This document shows, one piece after another, positions 35,847-43,840 of a stretch of DNA of 64,000 nt (within the stretch, counting starts at the first letter, position 1; each line of letters opens with the position of its first letter). Position numbers and translations under genes: made by a program. This DNA comes from Saccharofermentans sp. (GTDB taxonomy: Bacteria > Bacillota > Clostridia > Saccharofermentanales > Saccharofermentanaceae), in contig JAILMW010000005.1 in assembly GCA_024692235.1 (NCBI GenBank), positions 1-64,000 on the forward strand, given 5' to 3'. The notes under the pieces are model-generated. The model was not told the origin of the DNA. It searched no databases and saw only the letters and a program-made list of their open reading frames with translations.

Positions 35847-36517
35847 TTTATGATCTCCAGGGAATATCCGGCACCCCTCACCGTTCTTATCTCGACACCG
35901 GCATTCAGATTCTTGAGCTTCTTTCTGATAAAGCCAATATGAGTCCACACGACATCGATCTCAGATTCGGAATCAAGCCCCCATATCTTATCCATCAGGT
36001 GCTCGGATGAAAAAACAAATCCGGGATAGGAAATAAATAATTCCAGTAACTGATATTCCTTATTTGTGACTTTAACTGAGCGATCTTTGACTCTCATCTC
36101 GTATCTGTTGCCGTCCAATATCAGGTCTCCGGCCGTTTTGATATTGTCGGTATATACCTCGCTTCTTCTGCCGAGAGCTCGGATTCTTGCTATAAGTTCA
36201 CTTGTGGCATAAGGCTTAGTGAGATAATCGTCAGCGCCTGATTCCAACCCGTTTACCCGGTCTTCGATCTCGGATCTGGCAGTGAGCATAAGGACTGGAG
36301 TATTCAGGTGTTCGCGGCGGATCCTGGACAGGACCTCCAATCCGTCCATGCCCGGCATCATGATATCCAGGACTATGACTTCATAAGATCCGCTTTTTAT
36401 ATAATTCCAGGCATCATCGCCTCTGTGAACGATATCTGTCGATATCTTATTCTGCTCAAGAATGATCTTGAGAGCTTTGGCGGTCTGGATCTCATCTTCG
36501 GCTATCAGGACTTTCAT
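35843..36517 (-). CDS. OmpR-family response regulator
   Basis: A 224-residue regulator: receiver domain (KVLIAEDE, phospho-acceptor Asp in VIVLDIMMPGMDG, Lys in YLTKPYATSEL) and winged-helix DNA-binding domain (VTNKEYQLLELFISYPG, then GAGYSLEI at the end). ATG at 36517 has GGAGG 5 bases upstream; a GTG two codons earlier overlaps that site. First gene of the minus-strand operon. Confidence 0.93.
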   Translation of the reverse strand: MKVLIAEDEIQTAKALKIILEQNKISTDIVHRGDDAWNYIKSGSYEVIVLDIMMPGMDGLEVLSRIRREHLNTPVLMLTARSEIEDRVNGLESGADDYLTKPYATSELIARIRALGRRSEVYTDNIKTAGDLILDGNRYEMRVKDRSVKVTNKEYQLLELFISYPGFVFSSEHLMDKIWGLDSESEIDVVWTHIGFIRKKLKNLNAGVEIRTVRGAGYSLEIIK

Positions 36518-36540
36518 GCTCACCTCCGGATGGTAACACT

Positions 36541-36564
36541 ATAAGACAACTTCCTGAAATCGAG
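36541..36564 (-). repeat. Conserved motif copy C (leader of the response regulator gene)
   Basis: Minus-strand CGATTTCAGGAAGTTGTC followed by TTATAG, about 25 bases before the regulator ATG. It shares TTTCAGG and the spaced GTTG-C with copies A and B. Possible autoregulatory site; similarity is weaker than between A and B. Confidence 0.3.
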
Positions 36565-36613
36565 TTGAAAATATACATCAATTACATATCTGATTATATC
36601 ATCTTATCATTGT

Positions 36614-36634
36614 ATCTCAGGTTGCCCTTTATAC
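36614..36634 (+). repeat. Conserved motif copy B (overlaps mgtE promoter)
   Basis: ATCTCAGGTTGCCCTTTATA on the plus strand, differing from copy A at only a few positions. It covers the -35 box of the mgtE promoter (36622-36627), which would suit regulation by the adjacent two-component system. Confidence 0.4.
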
Positions 36635-36650
36635 TTATTGAAGGTATAAT
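36622..36650 (+). promoter_or_regulatory. Promoter of the mgtE leader
   Basis: TTGCCC (36622-36627), 17 bp, TATAAT (36645-36650). Transcription should begin near 36657, giving a leader of about 200 bases before mgtE. Confidence 0.7.
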
Positions 36651-36656
36651 GCACAT

Positions 36657-36800
36657 GAATTCAATACTCTGTTAACGGGGAGGTGATATGCATGGATCCT
36701 GACAGTAATTACCGAAGTAGTAAGACTTGCAGCTATGCATATAAGATCACCTTAGTAGTTCTCCTCAGATAACCGTTACAGGAGACGTGTTTTCTTGTGT
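36657..36800 (+). promoter_or_regulatory. Structured mgtE leader, riboswitch candidate
   Basis: The leader can fold into nested helices. Outer P1: CTGTTAACGG (36669-36678) with CCGTTACAG (36773-36781), one bulge. Inner: GGTGAT (36682-36687) with ATCACC (36746-36751), then ATGCAT (36688-36693) with ATGCAT (36735-36740), CTG/CAG, and ATTAC/GTAGT closed by a CGAA loop. CTCCT (36761-36765) could instead pair with AGGAG (36780-36784), competing with GGGGAG (36677-36682), so two folds are possible. A terminator follows at once. The position before a magnesium channel gene suggests a metal sensor, but conserved M-box blocks are not evident by eye. Confidence 0.6.
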
Positions 36801-36825
36801 GCATCGCTGCAGGCGGTGCTTTTTT
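36801..36825 (+). terminator. Intrinsic terminator in the mgtE leader
   Basis: GCATCGC (36801-36807) pairs with GCGGTGC (36813-36819), followed by six Ts. It lies 35 bases before the mgtE ATG and inside the same transcript, so it must be read through for expression: a typical riboswitch expression platform. Confidence 0.8.
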
Positions 36826-36859
36826 ATTTTCAGAAATACACACAAAGGAGGCATGTCTT

Positions 36860-38248
36860 ATGGAGAACGATATCCTTAAAGAGCCTAATTTTGTTGAAGA
36901 GCTTCTTGCCATCTTAAGAAGCGATATTCCCGCCGGAGAACTTAACGAGAAGATCTCCGATTACCACGACAACGATATAGCGGGTGCATTGGAGCAGATG
37001 ACGCCTGAAGAGCGATCGAGGCTCTATCCCATACTCGGTGCTGAGAAGGTCTCCGAGATCTTCACATATATCGAAGATGTAGATAAATACATAGGTGAGC
37101 TTAATATCGAGAAGGCCGCCAAGGTCATCTCCCACATGGACTCCGATGACGCCGTAGACGTATTGGAGGAGATGGATGAAGAAGCATCCGAGAAGATCGT
37201 AAGCCTCCTTGAAGGAGACGCAGGTAAAGACGTTCGACTGATCATGTCATATGATGACGATGAGATCGGCAGTAAGATGACTACCAATCTCATCGTTATC
37301 AAGAATGATCTTTCCGTCAGAGCCGCAATGCGTGAGCTTGTAAGGCAGGCCGGGGATAACGACAACATCTACACGATCTATGTAGTAGATAAGAACGATA
37401 AGTTCTACGGAGCGATCGATCTTAAAGATCTTATAGTGGCAAGGTCGGATACGGATCTTGAAGACCTCATAGTAACGTCCTACCCTTATGTAGGCGATCA
37501 TGAAGTCATAAGCGACTGTATCGAGAGGATCAAGGAATATGCCGAAGACTCCATCCCCGTCTTAAGTGACGATAAGAAGATCGTAGGCATCATCACATCA
37601 CAGGATATAGTCGAGGTCGTAGACGATGAGATGGGTGAGGACTACGCTAAGCTCGCAGGTCTTACTTCCGAGGAGGACCTTAACGAGAAGACAAATGAGA
37701 GCATGAAGAAGAGACTTCCCTGGCTCATAATACTTCTCCTTCTGGGCATAGTCGTATCTACCGTCGTAGGCGTATTCGAGAAGGTAGTTGCCGCCATCCC
37801 CATAGTTATCTGCTTCCAGTCTCTTATCCTTGATATGGCAGGCAATGCGGGCACGCAGTCTCTTGCAGTTACCATACGTGTCTTAATGGACGAGAACCTT
37901 ACGGGAAAGCAGAAGATAGGGCTTGCATTTAAAGAGATGAAGGTCGGCCTTTGTAACGGACTTTTCCTCGGTGCCACGGCACTTGTCGCGATAGGAGCAT
38001 ATCTTAAGTTTATAAAGCACGACGCTACGGGACATTCGCTCCTTATCGCTCTTTGCGTAGGCGGGGCGCTTATCCTTTCGATGATAATAAGCAGTCTCTT
38101 AGGAACTCTTATCCCCATGTTCTTCCATAAGATCAAGGTGGACCCCGCCGTTGCTTCGGGACCTCTTATCACGACTGTCAACGACTTAGTGGCAGTAGTA
38201 GCATATTACGGCCTTTGCTGGCTCATAATAATCCCGCTCATAAGCTGA
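36860..38248 (+). CDS. mgtE: Magnesium transporter/channel MgtE
   Basis: Mg2+ channel of the inner membrane. The 462 residues contain the N-domain superhelix (about 10-130), two CBS domains (about 135-255, with IYVVDKNDKFYGAIDL and DSIPVLSDDKKIVGIITSQD), a plug helix, and five membrane helices including the Mg-selective pore segment LDMAGNAGTQSLAV and the final AVASGPLITTVNDLVAV. Start at ATG 36860 with AAAGGAGG upstream; the frame extends upstream into the leader. Expression appears to depend on the leader terminator at 36801-36825. Confidence 0.95.
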   Translation: MENDILKEPNFVEELLAILRSDIPAGELNEKISDYHDNDIAGALEQMTPEERSRLYPILGAEKVSEIFTYIEDVDKYIGELNIEKAAKVISHMDSDDAVDVLEEMDEEASEKIVSLLEGDAGKDVRLIMSYDDDEIGSKMTTNLIVIKNDLSVRAAMRELVRQAGDNDNIYTIYVVDKNDKFYGAIDLKDLIVARSDTDLEDLIVTSYPYVGDHEVISDCIERIKEYAEDSIPVLSDDKKIVGIITSQDIVEVVDDEMGEDYAKLAGLTSEEDLNEKTNESMKKRLPWLIILLLLGIVVSTVVGVFEKVVAAIPIVICFQSLILDMAGNAGTQSLAVTIRVLMDENLTGKQKIGLAFKEMKVGLCNGLFLGATALVAIGAYLKFIKHDATGHSLLIALCVGGALILSMIISSLLGTLIPMFFHKIKVDPAVASGPLITTVNDLVAVVAYYGLCWLIIIPLIS

Positions 38249-38260
38249 AGAGATCGGCTT

Positions 38261-38276
38261 CTTAAGCAAATCTTAA
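38261..38276 (+). repeat. Direct repeat CTTAA with 11-bp spacing, operator candidate
   Basis: CTTAA at 38261-38265 and again at 38272-38276, ending 12 bp before the -35 box of the following two-component operon. The 11-bp period is typical of OmpR-family regulators, so autoregulation is plausible. Confidence 0.4.
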
Positions 38277-38288
38277 TAAGATACATCC

Positions 38289-38317
38289 TTGGGAATTAAT
38301 AGACAGACTAGTACAAT
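38289..38317 (+). promoter_or_regulatory. Promoter of the second two-component operon
   Basis: TTGGGA (38289-38294), 17 bp, TACAAT (38312-38317), 39 bases before the ATG at 38356. Confidence 0.65.
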
Positions 38318-38355
38318 GATAGCGTGAATCGATTCGCTATAAGGAGATGTGACTG

Positions 38356-39048
38356 ATGGGTAAAGTACTGGTTTGTGATGATGAGAAGGATATAGTATCC
38401 GCGCTTAAGATCTATCTTAATTCCGACGGTTATGAAGTCGAGTGCGCGTATAACGGCATGGAAGCCTTAGACAAGGTGAAAAGCTGCGAAATAGATCTTG
38501 TCCTTCTTGATATCATGATGCCCGGTATGGACGGCGTGACTGCCATCTCCCGCATACGTGAGATATCCAATGTTCCCGTTATCTTCTTAACGGCAAAGGG
38601 TGAAGATACCGATAAGGTATTGGGCCTTAATGTCGGAGCGGACGATTATGTCACTAAGCCCTTTAATCCCGTAGAGCTCCTGGCAAGAGTAAGATCTCAG
38701 CTTCGAAGGTATAAGATGCTGGGAAGCGCTGTAGGTAATAACGATTCCGGCATATACCGCCACGGAGGGATCGAGCTTGACGATAACGTTAAAAGAGCCT
38801 CGGTAGACGGCGAGGATGTTAATCTTACCAAGACCGAATACGAGATACTCCTGTGCTTTATCAGGAATAAAGGAAAAGTCTTATCTCCTAAGCAGATCTA
38901 TAAGGAAGTCTGGCATGAAGATCCTTACGGTACCGAGAATACCGTGGCGGTACATATCAGGCATTTAAGGGAAAAGATCGAGATAGATCCCGCTGATCCC
39001 AGGTATATCAAAGTCGTCTGGGGTTACGGCTACATGATGGAGGAATAA
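38356..39048 (+). CDS. OmpR/VanR-type response regulator
   Basis: 230 residues: receiver (KVLVCDDEKDIVSALK, phospho-Asp in LVLLDIMMPGMDG, Lys in YVTKPFNPVELLARV) and winged-helix domain (LTKTEYEILLCFIRNKG, then VAVHIRHLREKIE and WGYGYMMEE at the end). The sequence style is that of VanR-like regulators. AAGGAG is 10 bases before the ATG. The partner kinase starts 1 base after its stop. Confidence 0.93.
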   Translation: MGKVLVCDDEKDIVSALKIYLNSDGYEVECAYNGMEALDKVKSCEIDLVLLDIMMPGMDGVTAISRIREISNVPVIFLTAKGEDTDKVLGLNVGADDYVTKPFNPVELLARVRSQLRRYKMLGSAVGNNDSGIYRHGGIELDDNVKRASVDGEDVNLTKTEYEILLCFIRNKGKVLSPKQIYKEVWHEDPYGTENTVAVHIRHLREKIEIDPADPRYIKVVWGYGYMMEE

Positions 39049-39049
39049 G

Positions 39050-41014
39050 ATGAAAAAGTTAATGGATAACCTGTTGGTAAAGATCGTTGCCGTAATGATC
39101 TTTGTCTCGTGCGTCGTTGCATCCGCATTCGGGTCCGCAGGACTTCTCATGCTTGATGCGAATAACTACATGGGTAAGAACTACGATGCGATAAGTAAGG
39201 AGACATACGGCAATGTAGCCAGGTGTTACGCAGCCGGCATATTGGGCGATGTGACATACGACGGAGAGCTTAACGGAAGCTACGACTGCGATCCTGAGCT
39301 TAAGTATGTGATACTTAAGACTTCCGACAAGCTCGATATCGCTGATCTTAATAAAGGGATCTTCGATAACGGGGATGTCATGTACGGTTCTTTGGACGGT
39401 ATGGAAGTATCCGGTGTCTTATGTGCTCAGGAAGGCTGGGAAGTCATGACCTATGCGTCCCGCATGCCTGTCTATCACGGCTTCATCGAATACAGAGCAT
39501 CGGAAGATGTGACTTATTACGAGATAGATACCGCTATGGATCATATGGACGATAATGCTGATAAATACTATATTCTCTATGCCATAGATCACGGCGCTAC
39601 GGAGGGGAGCATATTCGATGAAGCTCATTCCTGTGCGGCAGCACTGGCCTGGTGCTCCAAGTATGCGGTAGCTCTGATAATATTTACATTCCTTACCGGT
39701 TTGGCATTATTTGTCTTCCTTATGGCAGCTTCCAAGAAGACTTTATCATTCGATAATAAGATCCCGTATATTATCCTGTTTGGACTTACTGCCGGAGTGG
39801 AAATGATCCTTATAGCATGTGTAGGGGCAGTGTTCGAAGCATCACTTTATTTCCCTGCTGCCGTTATGCTGTCTTTGATGTTCATAGGCTTAGGCGCTCT
39901 GGTATTCGTGTACTTCTGCATGAATACCGCCACAAGGATCAAGGCTCATTCCTTTATGAGATATACTCTTCTTCATTATATTATGCTTCCCTTAAGATCT
40001 CTTATCGGAAACATGAACGAGAATCTCTCTCTTACAGTCAAGGCGGTAATATTCTGCGGTGCTCTCGGCATAGTGCAGCTCCTGGGACTTGTTTTCTTCC
40101 ATGCCGACTACAGATTCGGCCTCTTCCTCTTTGTTATCTATAAGCTTATAGAACTGTCAGTCCTTATATGGGTCGTAATGCAGTTCGACCGAGTAAAGAA
40201 AGGTATGGCCATGGTAGCTTCAGGCAATACCGATGCTTCTATAGATACTTCTCATATGCTTCCTGCCTTTAAGTCACATGCAGCTGATATTACTAATGTA
40301 AGCGAAGGCATCAATAAGGCAGTAGAAGAGAGGATGAAGTCAGAGAGGATGAAGACGGAACTTATAACCAATGTCTCTCACGACATAAAGACACCTCTTA
40401 CATCCATAATCAACTACGTTGACCTTATGGAGAAGCACGGCACCGACGACCCCGAGATGCAGGAATACCTTGAGGTATTGGACAGGCAGTCGGACCGCCT
40501 TAAGAAGCTTATAGAAGATCTTATAGAAGCATCCAAGGCTTCTTCCGGAGCCATCGAAATGCAGATCGAGCCTGTTAACGTAAGTGTTCTTCTGTCTCAG
40601 GTAGAAGGAGAGTTCGAGGAGAAGCTTAAGAAGAAAGAACTTATCCCCGTAGTGACGGTACCCGAAGAAGAGCAGACGATAAAAGCAGACGGCAGATATC
40701 TCTGGAGAGTCATCGACAACTTAATGAGTAACATCTGTAAGTACACTATGCCTAACACGAGAGTATATGTTGACCTCATATCAAAAGGCGACACTTCTGA
40801 GATCTCCTTCAAGAACATATCTGCCACGGAGCTTAATATCTCCGCAGAAGAACTTACCGAGAGATTTGTAAGAGGAGATAAGTCACGTAACACGGAAGGA
40901 AGCGGTCTTGGCTTATCCATCGCCAAGAGTCTTACGGAACACATGGGAGGCACCATGGATATCCACATAGACGGAGATCTTTTTAAGGTAACGCTTACCT
41001 TCCCGAAGGTGTAA
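39050..41014 (+). CDS. Sensor histidine kinase with multi-helix sensor region
   Basis: 654 residues. One N-terminal helix, an extracellular domain of about 180 residues, then about five or six helices between 205 and 385, a short HAMP-like stretch, the H-box ELITNVSHDIKTPLTSI (about 440), the N-box VIDNLMSNICKY and the G-box GSGLGLSIAKSL. The polytopic middle region is more than a simple two-helix sensor and may detect a membrane or envelope signal. It pairs with the response regulator immediately upstream. A strong terminator follows. Confidence 0.9.
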   Translation: MKKLMDNLLVKIVAVMIFVSCVVASAFGSAGLLMLDANNYMGKNYDAISKETYGNVARCYAAGILGDVTYDGELNGSYDCDPELKYVILKTSDKLDIADLNKGIFDNGDVMYGSLDGMEVSGVLCAQEGWEVMTYASRMPVYHGFIEYRASEDVTYYEIDTAMDHMDDNADKYYILYAIDHGATEGSIFDEAHSCAAALAWCSKYAVALIIFTFLTGLALFVFLMAASKKTLSFDNKIPYIILFGLTAGVEMILIACVGAVFEASLYFPAAVMLSLMFIGLGALVFVYFCMNTATRIKAHSFMRYTLLHYIMLPLRSLIGNMNENLSLTVKAVIFCGALGIVQLLGLVFFHADYRFGLFLFVIYKLIELSVLIWVVMQFDRVKKGMAMVASGNTDASIDTSHMLPAFKSHAADITNVSEGINKAVEERMKSERMKTELITNVSHDIKTPLTSIINYVDLMEKHGTDDPEMQEYLEVLDRQSDRLKKLIEDLIEASKASSGAIEMQIEPVNVSVLLSQVEGEFEEKLKKKELIPVVTVPEEEQTIKADGRYLWRVIDNLMSNICKYTMPNTRVYVDLISKGDTSEISFKNISATELNISAEELTERFVRGDKSRNTEGSGLGLSIAKSLTEHMGGTMDIHIDGDLFKVTLTFPKV

Positions 41015-41037
41015 ACACAAAGTAACAAAAGAGACTG

Positions 41038-41072
41038 GAGCCGCGCTCATCAAGCGTGGCTCTTGCTTTTTC
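41038..41072 (+). terminator. Terminator after the second two-component operon
   Basis: GAGCCGCGCT (41038-41047) pairs with AGCGTGGCTC (41053-41062) with one G-U, then TTGCTTTTT. Confidence 0.8.
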
Positions 41073-41169
41073 TGTAGTTTGTCGGGTGTTTGAGCGTAAT
41101 TATTTCGATTGCCAGAGCCTTTCGTAATAAGTAAAATATCCTTATCATTTTGATGAGGGGTATAAAGTT

Positions 41170-42606
41170 ATGAAGAGAACGAAGCTCATTGCTGTCCTTT
41201 TGGCGGCGGCAATGCTCGCATCCTGCGGCAAGGTTCCTGCTGAGGAGACAACAGAAGAAACTGCCAAAGAGGTAACGGAAGAGACGACTGAAGAAGAGGC
41301 GACCGACGAGGAAGAAGAGACTGCTTCGTCTGCTCCTGCAGATGCCGTAACGGATATAAGCGAGTTCTCATCGCTCACACCCGGATCTCTCTTTATCTTC
41401 GGAGAATACGAGGGTGAACCCATAGAGTGGATCGTTCTCGAGAACGAGGCGGATGAGATCTACTGCCTGTCCAGGGAAATCGTATCACAGCAGCCTTACG
41501 AAGCAGACGGTAACGTACTGCTCTGGAACGATTCGACTTTATGCTATTGGCTCAACAGCACATTCTTCGAGGAAGCTTTTACTGATGAAGAGAAGGTCCG
41601 TATAGAACGTGCTTCCGATACGATCGCTCCCGAAGTATCTTCGGACTACAGGATCTATCTTCTGAACAGGCTCGATTTCAGTGCTTACAGGGATATCTTC
41701 GAGCAGTATCCCGTAGGTCAGTACTGGTGGCTCAGATCAAGAGGAGACAATGCAACGGGTGTGGCTGATTGCTGTAATACATCAGGCGATCTCTGCTTCG
41801 ACTGCATATCCTGTTCTGCAGGCTCCGGTGTCAGACCCGTAATGACGATCTATATCGGAGATGACGAAGACAGGCTCGATCCCGAAGCGCTGATCCCGCT
41901 TCCCGAACCAACACCGATCCCGACACCTTCTCCTACGCCTACTCCTGTTCCGGAAGTAACATCGTATTTTGATGGTCTTGTTACTACGGAATATACGGAT
42001 CTGGGAACAAGTTACAGATTCCCTCATATCAACATCGATACGGATGAGATCAATTCCCTTAATCAGAAGATCAGGGACGATTTATATGTCTGGGACGACG
42101 GAACCGTTATGGAAAACCCGGTATATACATCTCTGAAGTTCAGTGTCTACCATTACTTTGACGGCATCTATTCTGTCGTTATCGACTACAACTACGACGG
42201 ATGGGGCGGTTACTACGAGGCATATACCTTCAATTCCGAAGGACATATCCTCACATCGGATGAGGTGCTCGCTCTTGCAGGTCTTACGTCAGACGGATTC
42301 TATGAAGCAGCGGCAGATGCGACGCAGACATATATCAATGAGACTTTTACCGGTGAAGACGGCGTAGCTCCCGCAGCCGATCATGCACCCAATCCTGACT
42401 GGTCGGGATACGGTGAGTTCAGTATGGCCATGGAGGAAGATTTCTCGCACGATGTCCTTAACGTAAACATGACAATGTTCTTCGATAACGACGGCAACTT
42501 CATCATCGTTCAGCCCATAATGGCTGTCGCCGATCCTCACGACTGCGAGCCTTTCATCACGGTTCCCGGCGGTCAGAGAGTTGATATATCAGTCGGACGT
42601 GACTAA
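41170..42606 (+). CDS. Lipoprotein with DUF6273-like and RsiV/DUF3298-like domains
   Basis: Surface lipoprotein of 478 residues with lipobox MLASC (Cys19) and a Thr/Glu-rich acidic linker (about 22-60). Residues 65-235 resemble DUF6273 (IEWIVLENEADEIYCLS, then WWLRSRG and GVRPVMTIY). A Pro/Thr linker (PEPTPIPTPSPTPTPVPE) follows. The C-terminal part (about 265-478) looks like a DUF3298/RsiV-type beta-sheet domain (YYEAYTFNSEGHILTSDEV). Ligand and role are unknown. The next lipoprotein starts 10 bases downstream. Confidence 0.75.
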   Translation: MKRTKLIAVLLAAAMLASCGKVPAEETTEETAKEVTEETTEEEATDEEEETASSAPADAVTDISEFSSLTPGSLFIFGEYEGEPIEWIVLENEADEIYCLSREIVSQQPYEADGNVLLWNDSTLCYWLNSTFFEEAFTDEEKVRIERASDTIAPEVSSDYRIYLLNRLDFSAYRDIFEQYPVGQYWWLRSRGDNATGVADCCNTSGDLCFDCISCSAGSGVRPVMTIYIGDDEDRLDPEALIPLPEPTPIPTPSPTPTPVPEVTSYFDGLVTTEYTDLGTSYRFPHINIDTDEINSLNQKIRDDLYVWDDGTVMENPVYTSLKFSVYHYFDGIYSVVIDYNYDGWGGYYEAYTFNSEGHILTSDEVLALAGLTSDGFYEAAADATQTYINETFTGEDGVAPAADHAPNPDWSGYGEFSMAMEEDFSHDVLNVNMTMFFDNDGNFIIVQPIMAVADPHDCEPFITVPGGQRVDISVGRD

Positions 42607-42616
42607 AGGAGTGTAT

Positions 42617-43771
42617 ATGAAAAGGAAGGCTATCATCGCGCTGCTCCTAGCAGCATCAGTGCTCGTATCCTGCAGTAAGGCTACGGAAGAGAGCGAGAGT
42701 ACCGCGATAAGTATAAGGGAGCTTCCTTCGCAAGAGTCTACTGAAGTGACTTCAAGTGAGACTTCAGAAGAGGTGACAGGAGCTTCTTCTGACGCGTCGG
42801 AGACTACTGTAGAGCCTACTTTCGCAGAGCCTGCCCCTATAGATGATCCTTTCGCTGCTAATGCCAGTCTTTACGATGTTAACGGCGAGCTTCCCTGCTT
42901 CGGTAATCTTACTCCCGAAGAGTACGAATACTTCAGCAGCATCTACGGCAAGAGTACGTACGACTGCTTGTTCCTGACAGAACAGCCGGAGCCTGTCGCT
43001 TACTGTGGTTTTCTTGTAGCGAATTTTGACGGTCCCGAGAATGCATACTTAAGGCATGTCTTACCTTATCCTATCAATCCCTCTTCGGTGGAATCCGATG
43101 AGCCTGCGGATATCATGTATGCTCCGGCTTCCGACGTCAACACGGCTTTCACGGATGTTCTCGGTATCGATACGGATGGCTTGCGCCTTAATCCTTTTAC
43201 GACAGTGGAACATGACGGAGTTCCATGTGTCTGCTATTCAACGGGTAGCGGCATGGGTCCTAATATTCACTTTGTGCTCCTGGGAGGTAACGTTGTCGAG
43301 AACGATTACTATCTCTGTTTTGAAGAGACGAACGGCAGTAATTTTGCAGGTGTTTCCATAGCTCACTTTGTTCGCGGCGAAGACGGGTCTTTCACGTTGG
43401 TGGGCTGCAGATATACCGACAGATGGACTACGGGAAGCCCCAGGGTCATCTCGGATGAGACGGAGATCGCAGCGCAGGATATCGAGATAGATGTATTAAG
43501 CACATCTTACGATGTTCAGGGAATGACACGTTACTACACGTGGGGACCGAATGCGGATCAGGCTATGGCTTCCGATGCTTTTGCACTGGAGCTGCTGCGT
43601 GATACTTACTATGCACATCACGGTTGTATCTTCTCTGATCCTTATGTGCAGACTTATTTTGATTCCAGAGCATGGTATACGGGGACAACACCTGAAGCGC
43701 AGTTTACGCCATATAACCTCAATGCAGTCGAAGATACCAATGTTGCTACTATCGAGAGCATGATGAGTTAA
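42617..43771 (+). CDS. Lipoprotein with C-terminal YARHG domain
   Basis: 384 residues from ATG 42617 (MKRKAIIALLL), with AAAGGAG upstream; the longer frame from 42581 overlaps the preceding gene. Lipobox VLVSC (Cys19), then a Ser/Thr/Glu linker to about residue 65. A central domain of about 230 residues is unrecognised. The last 65 residues match the YARHG module (LLRDTYYAHHGCIFSD, then WYTGTTPEAQF). YARHG domains occur on extracellular proteins of Firmicutes; their binding partner is unknown. Probably co-transcribed with the lipoprotein before it. Confidence 0.75.
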   Translation: MKRKAIIALLLAASVLVSCSKATEESESTAISIRELPSQESTEVTSSETSEEVTGASSDASETTVEPTFAEPAPIDDPFAANASLYDVNGELPCFGNLTPEEYEYFSSIYGKSTYDCLFLTEQPEPVAYCGFLVANFDGPENAYLRHVLPYPINPSSVESDEPADIMYAPASDVNTAFTDVLGIDTDGLRLNPFTTVEHDGVPCVCYSTGSGMGPNIHFVLLGGNVVENDYYLCFEETNGSNFAGVSIAHFVRGEDGSFTLVGCRYTDRWTTGSPRVISDETEIAAQDIEIDVLSTSYDVQGMTRYYTWGPNADQAMASDAFALELLRDTYYAHHGCIFSDPYVQTYFDSRAWYTGTTPEAQFTPYNLNAVEDTNVATIESMMS

Positions 43772-43840
43772 TGAGAGTTTTTACTGAAGGCGTTACCATG
43801 TATAATCACAGTTATGATCTTAGCGAAAGGAACGGTTGCT

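Noticed and set aside
36657..36800. Identification of the mgtE leader as a standard M-box riboswitch
   Set aside because: The characteristic M-box sequence blocks are not recognisable by eye, so I report only an unassigned structured leader.
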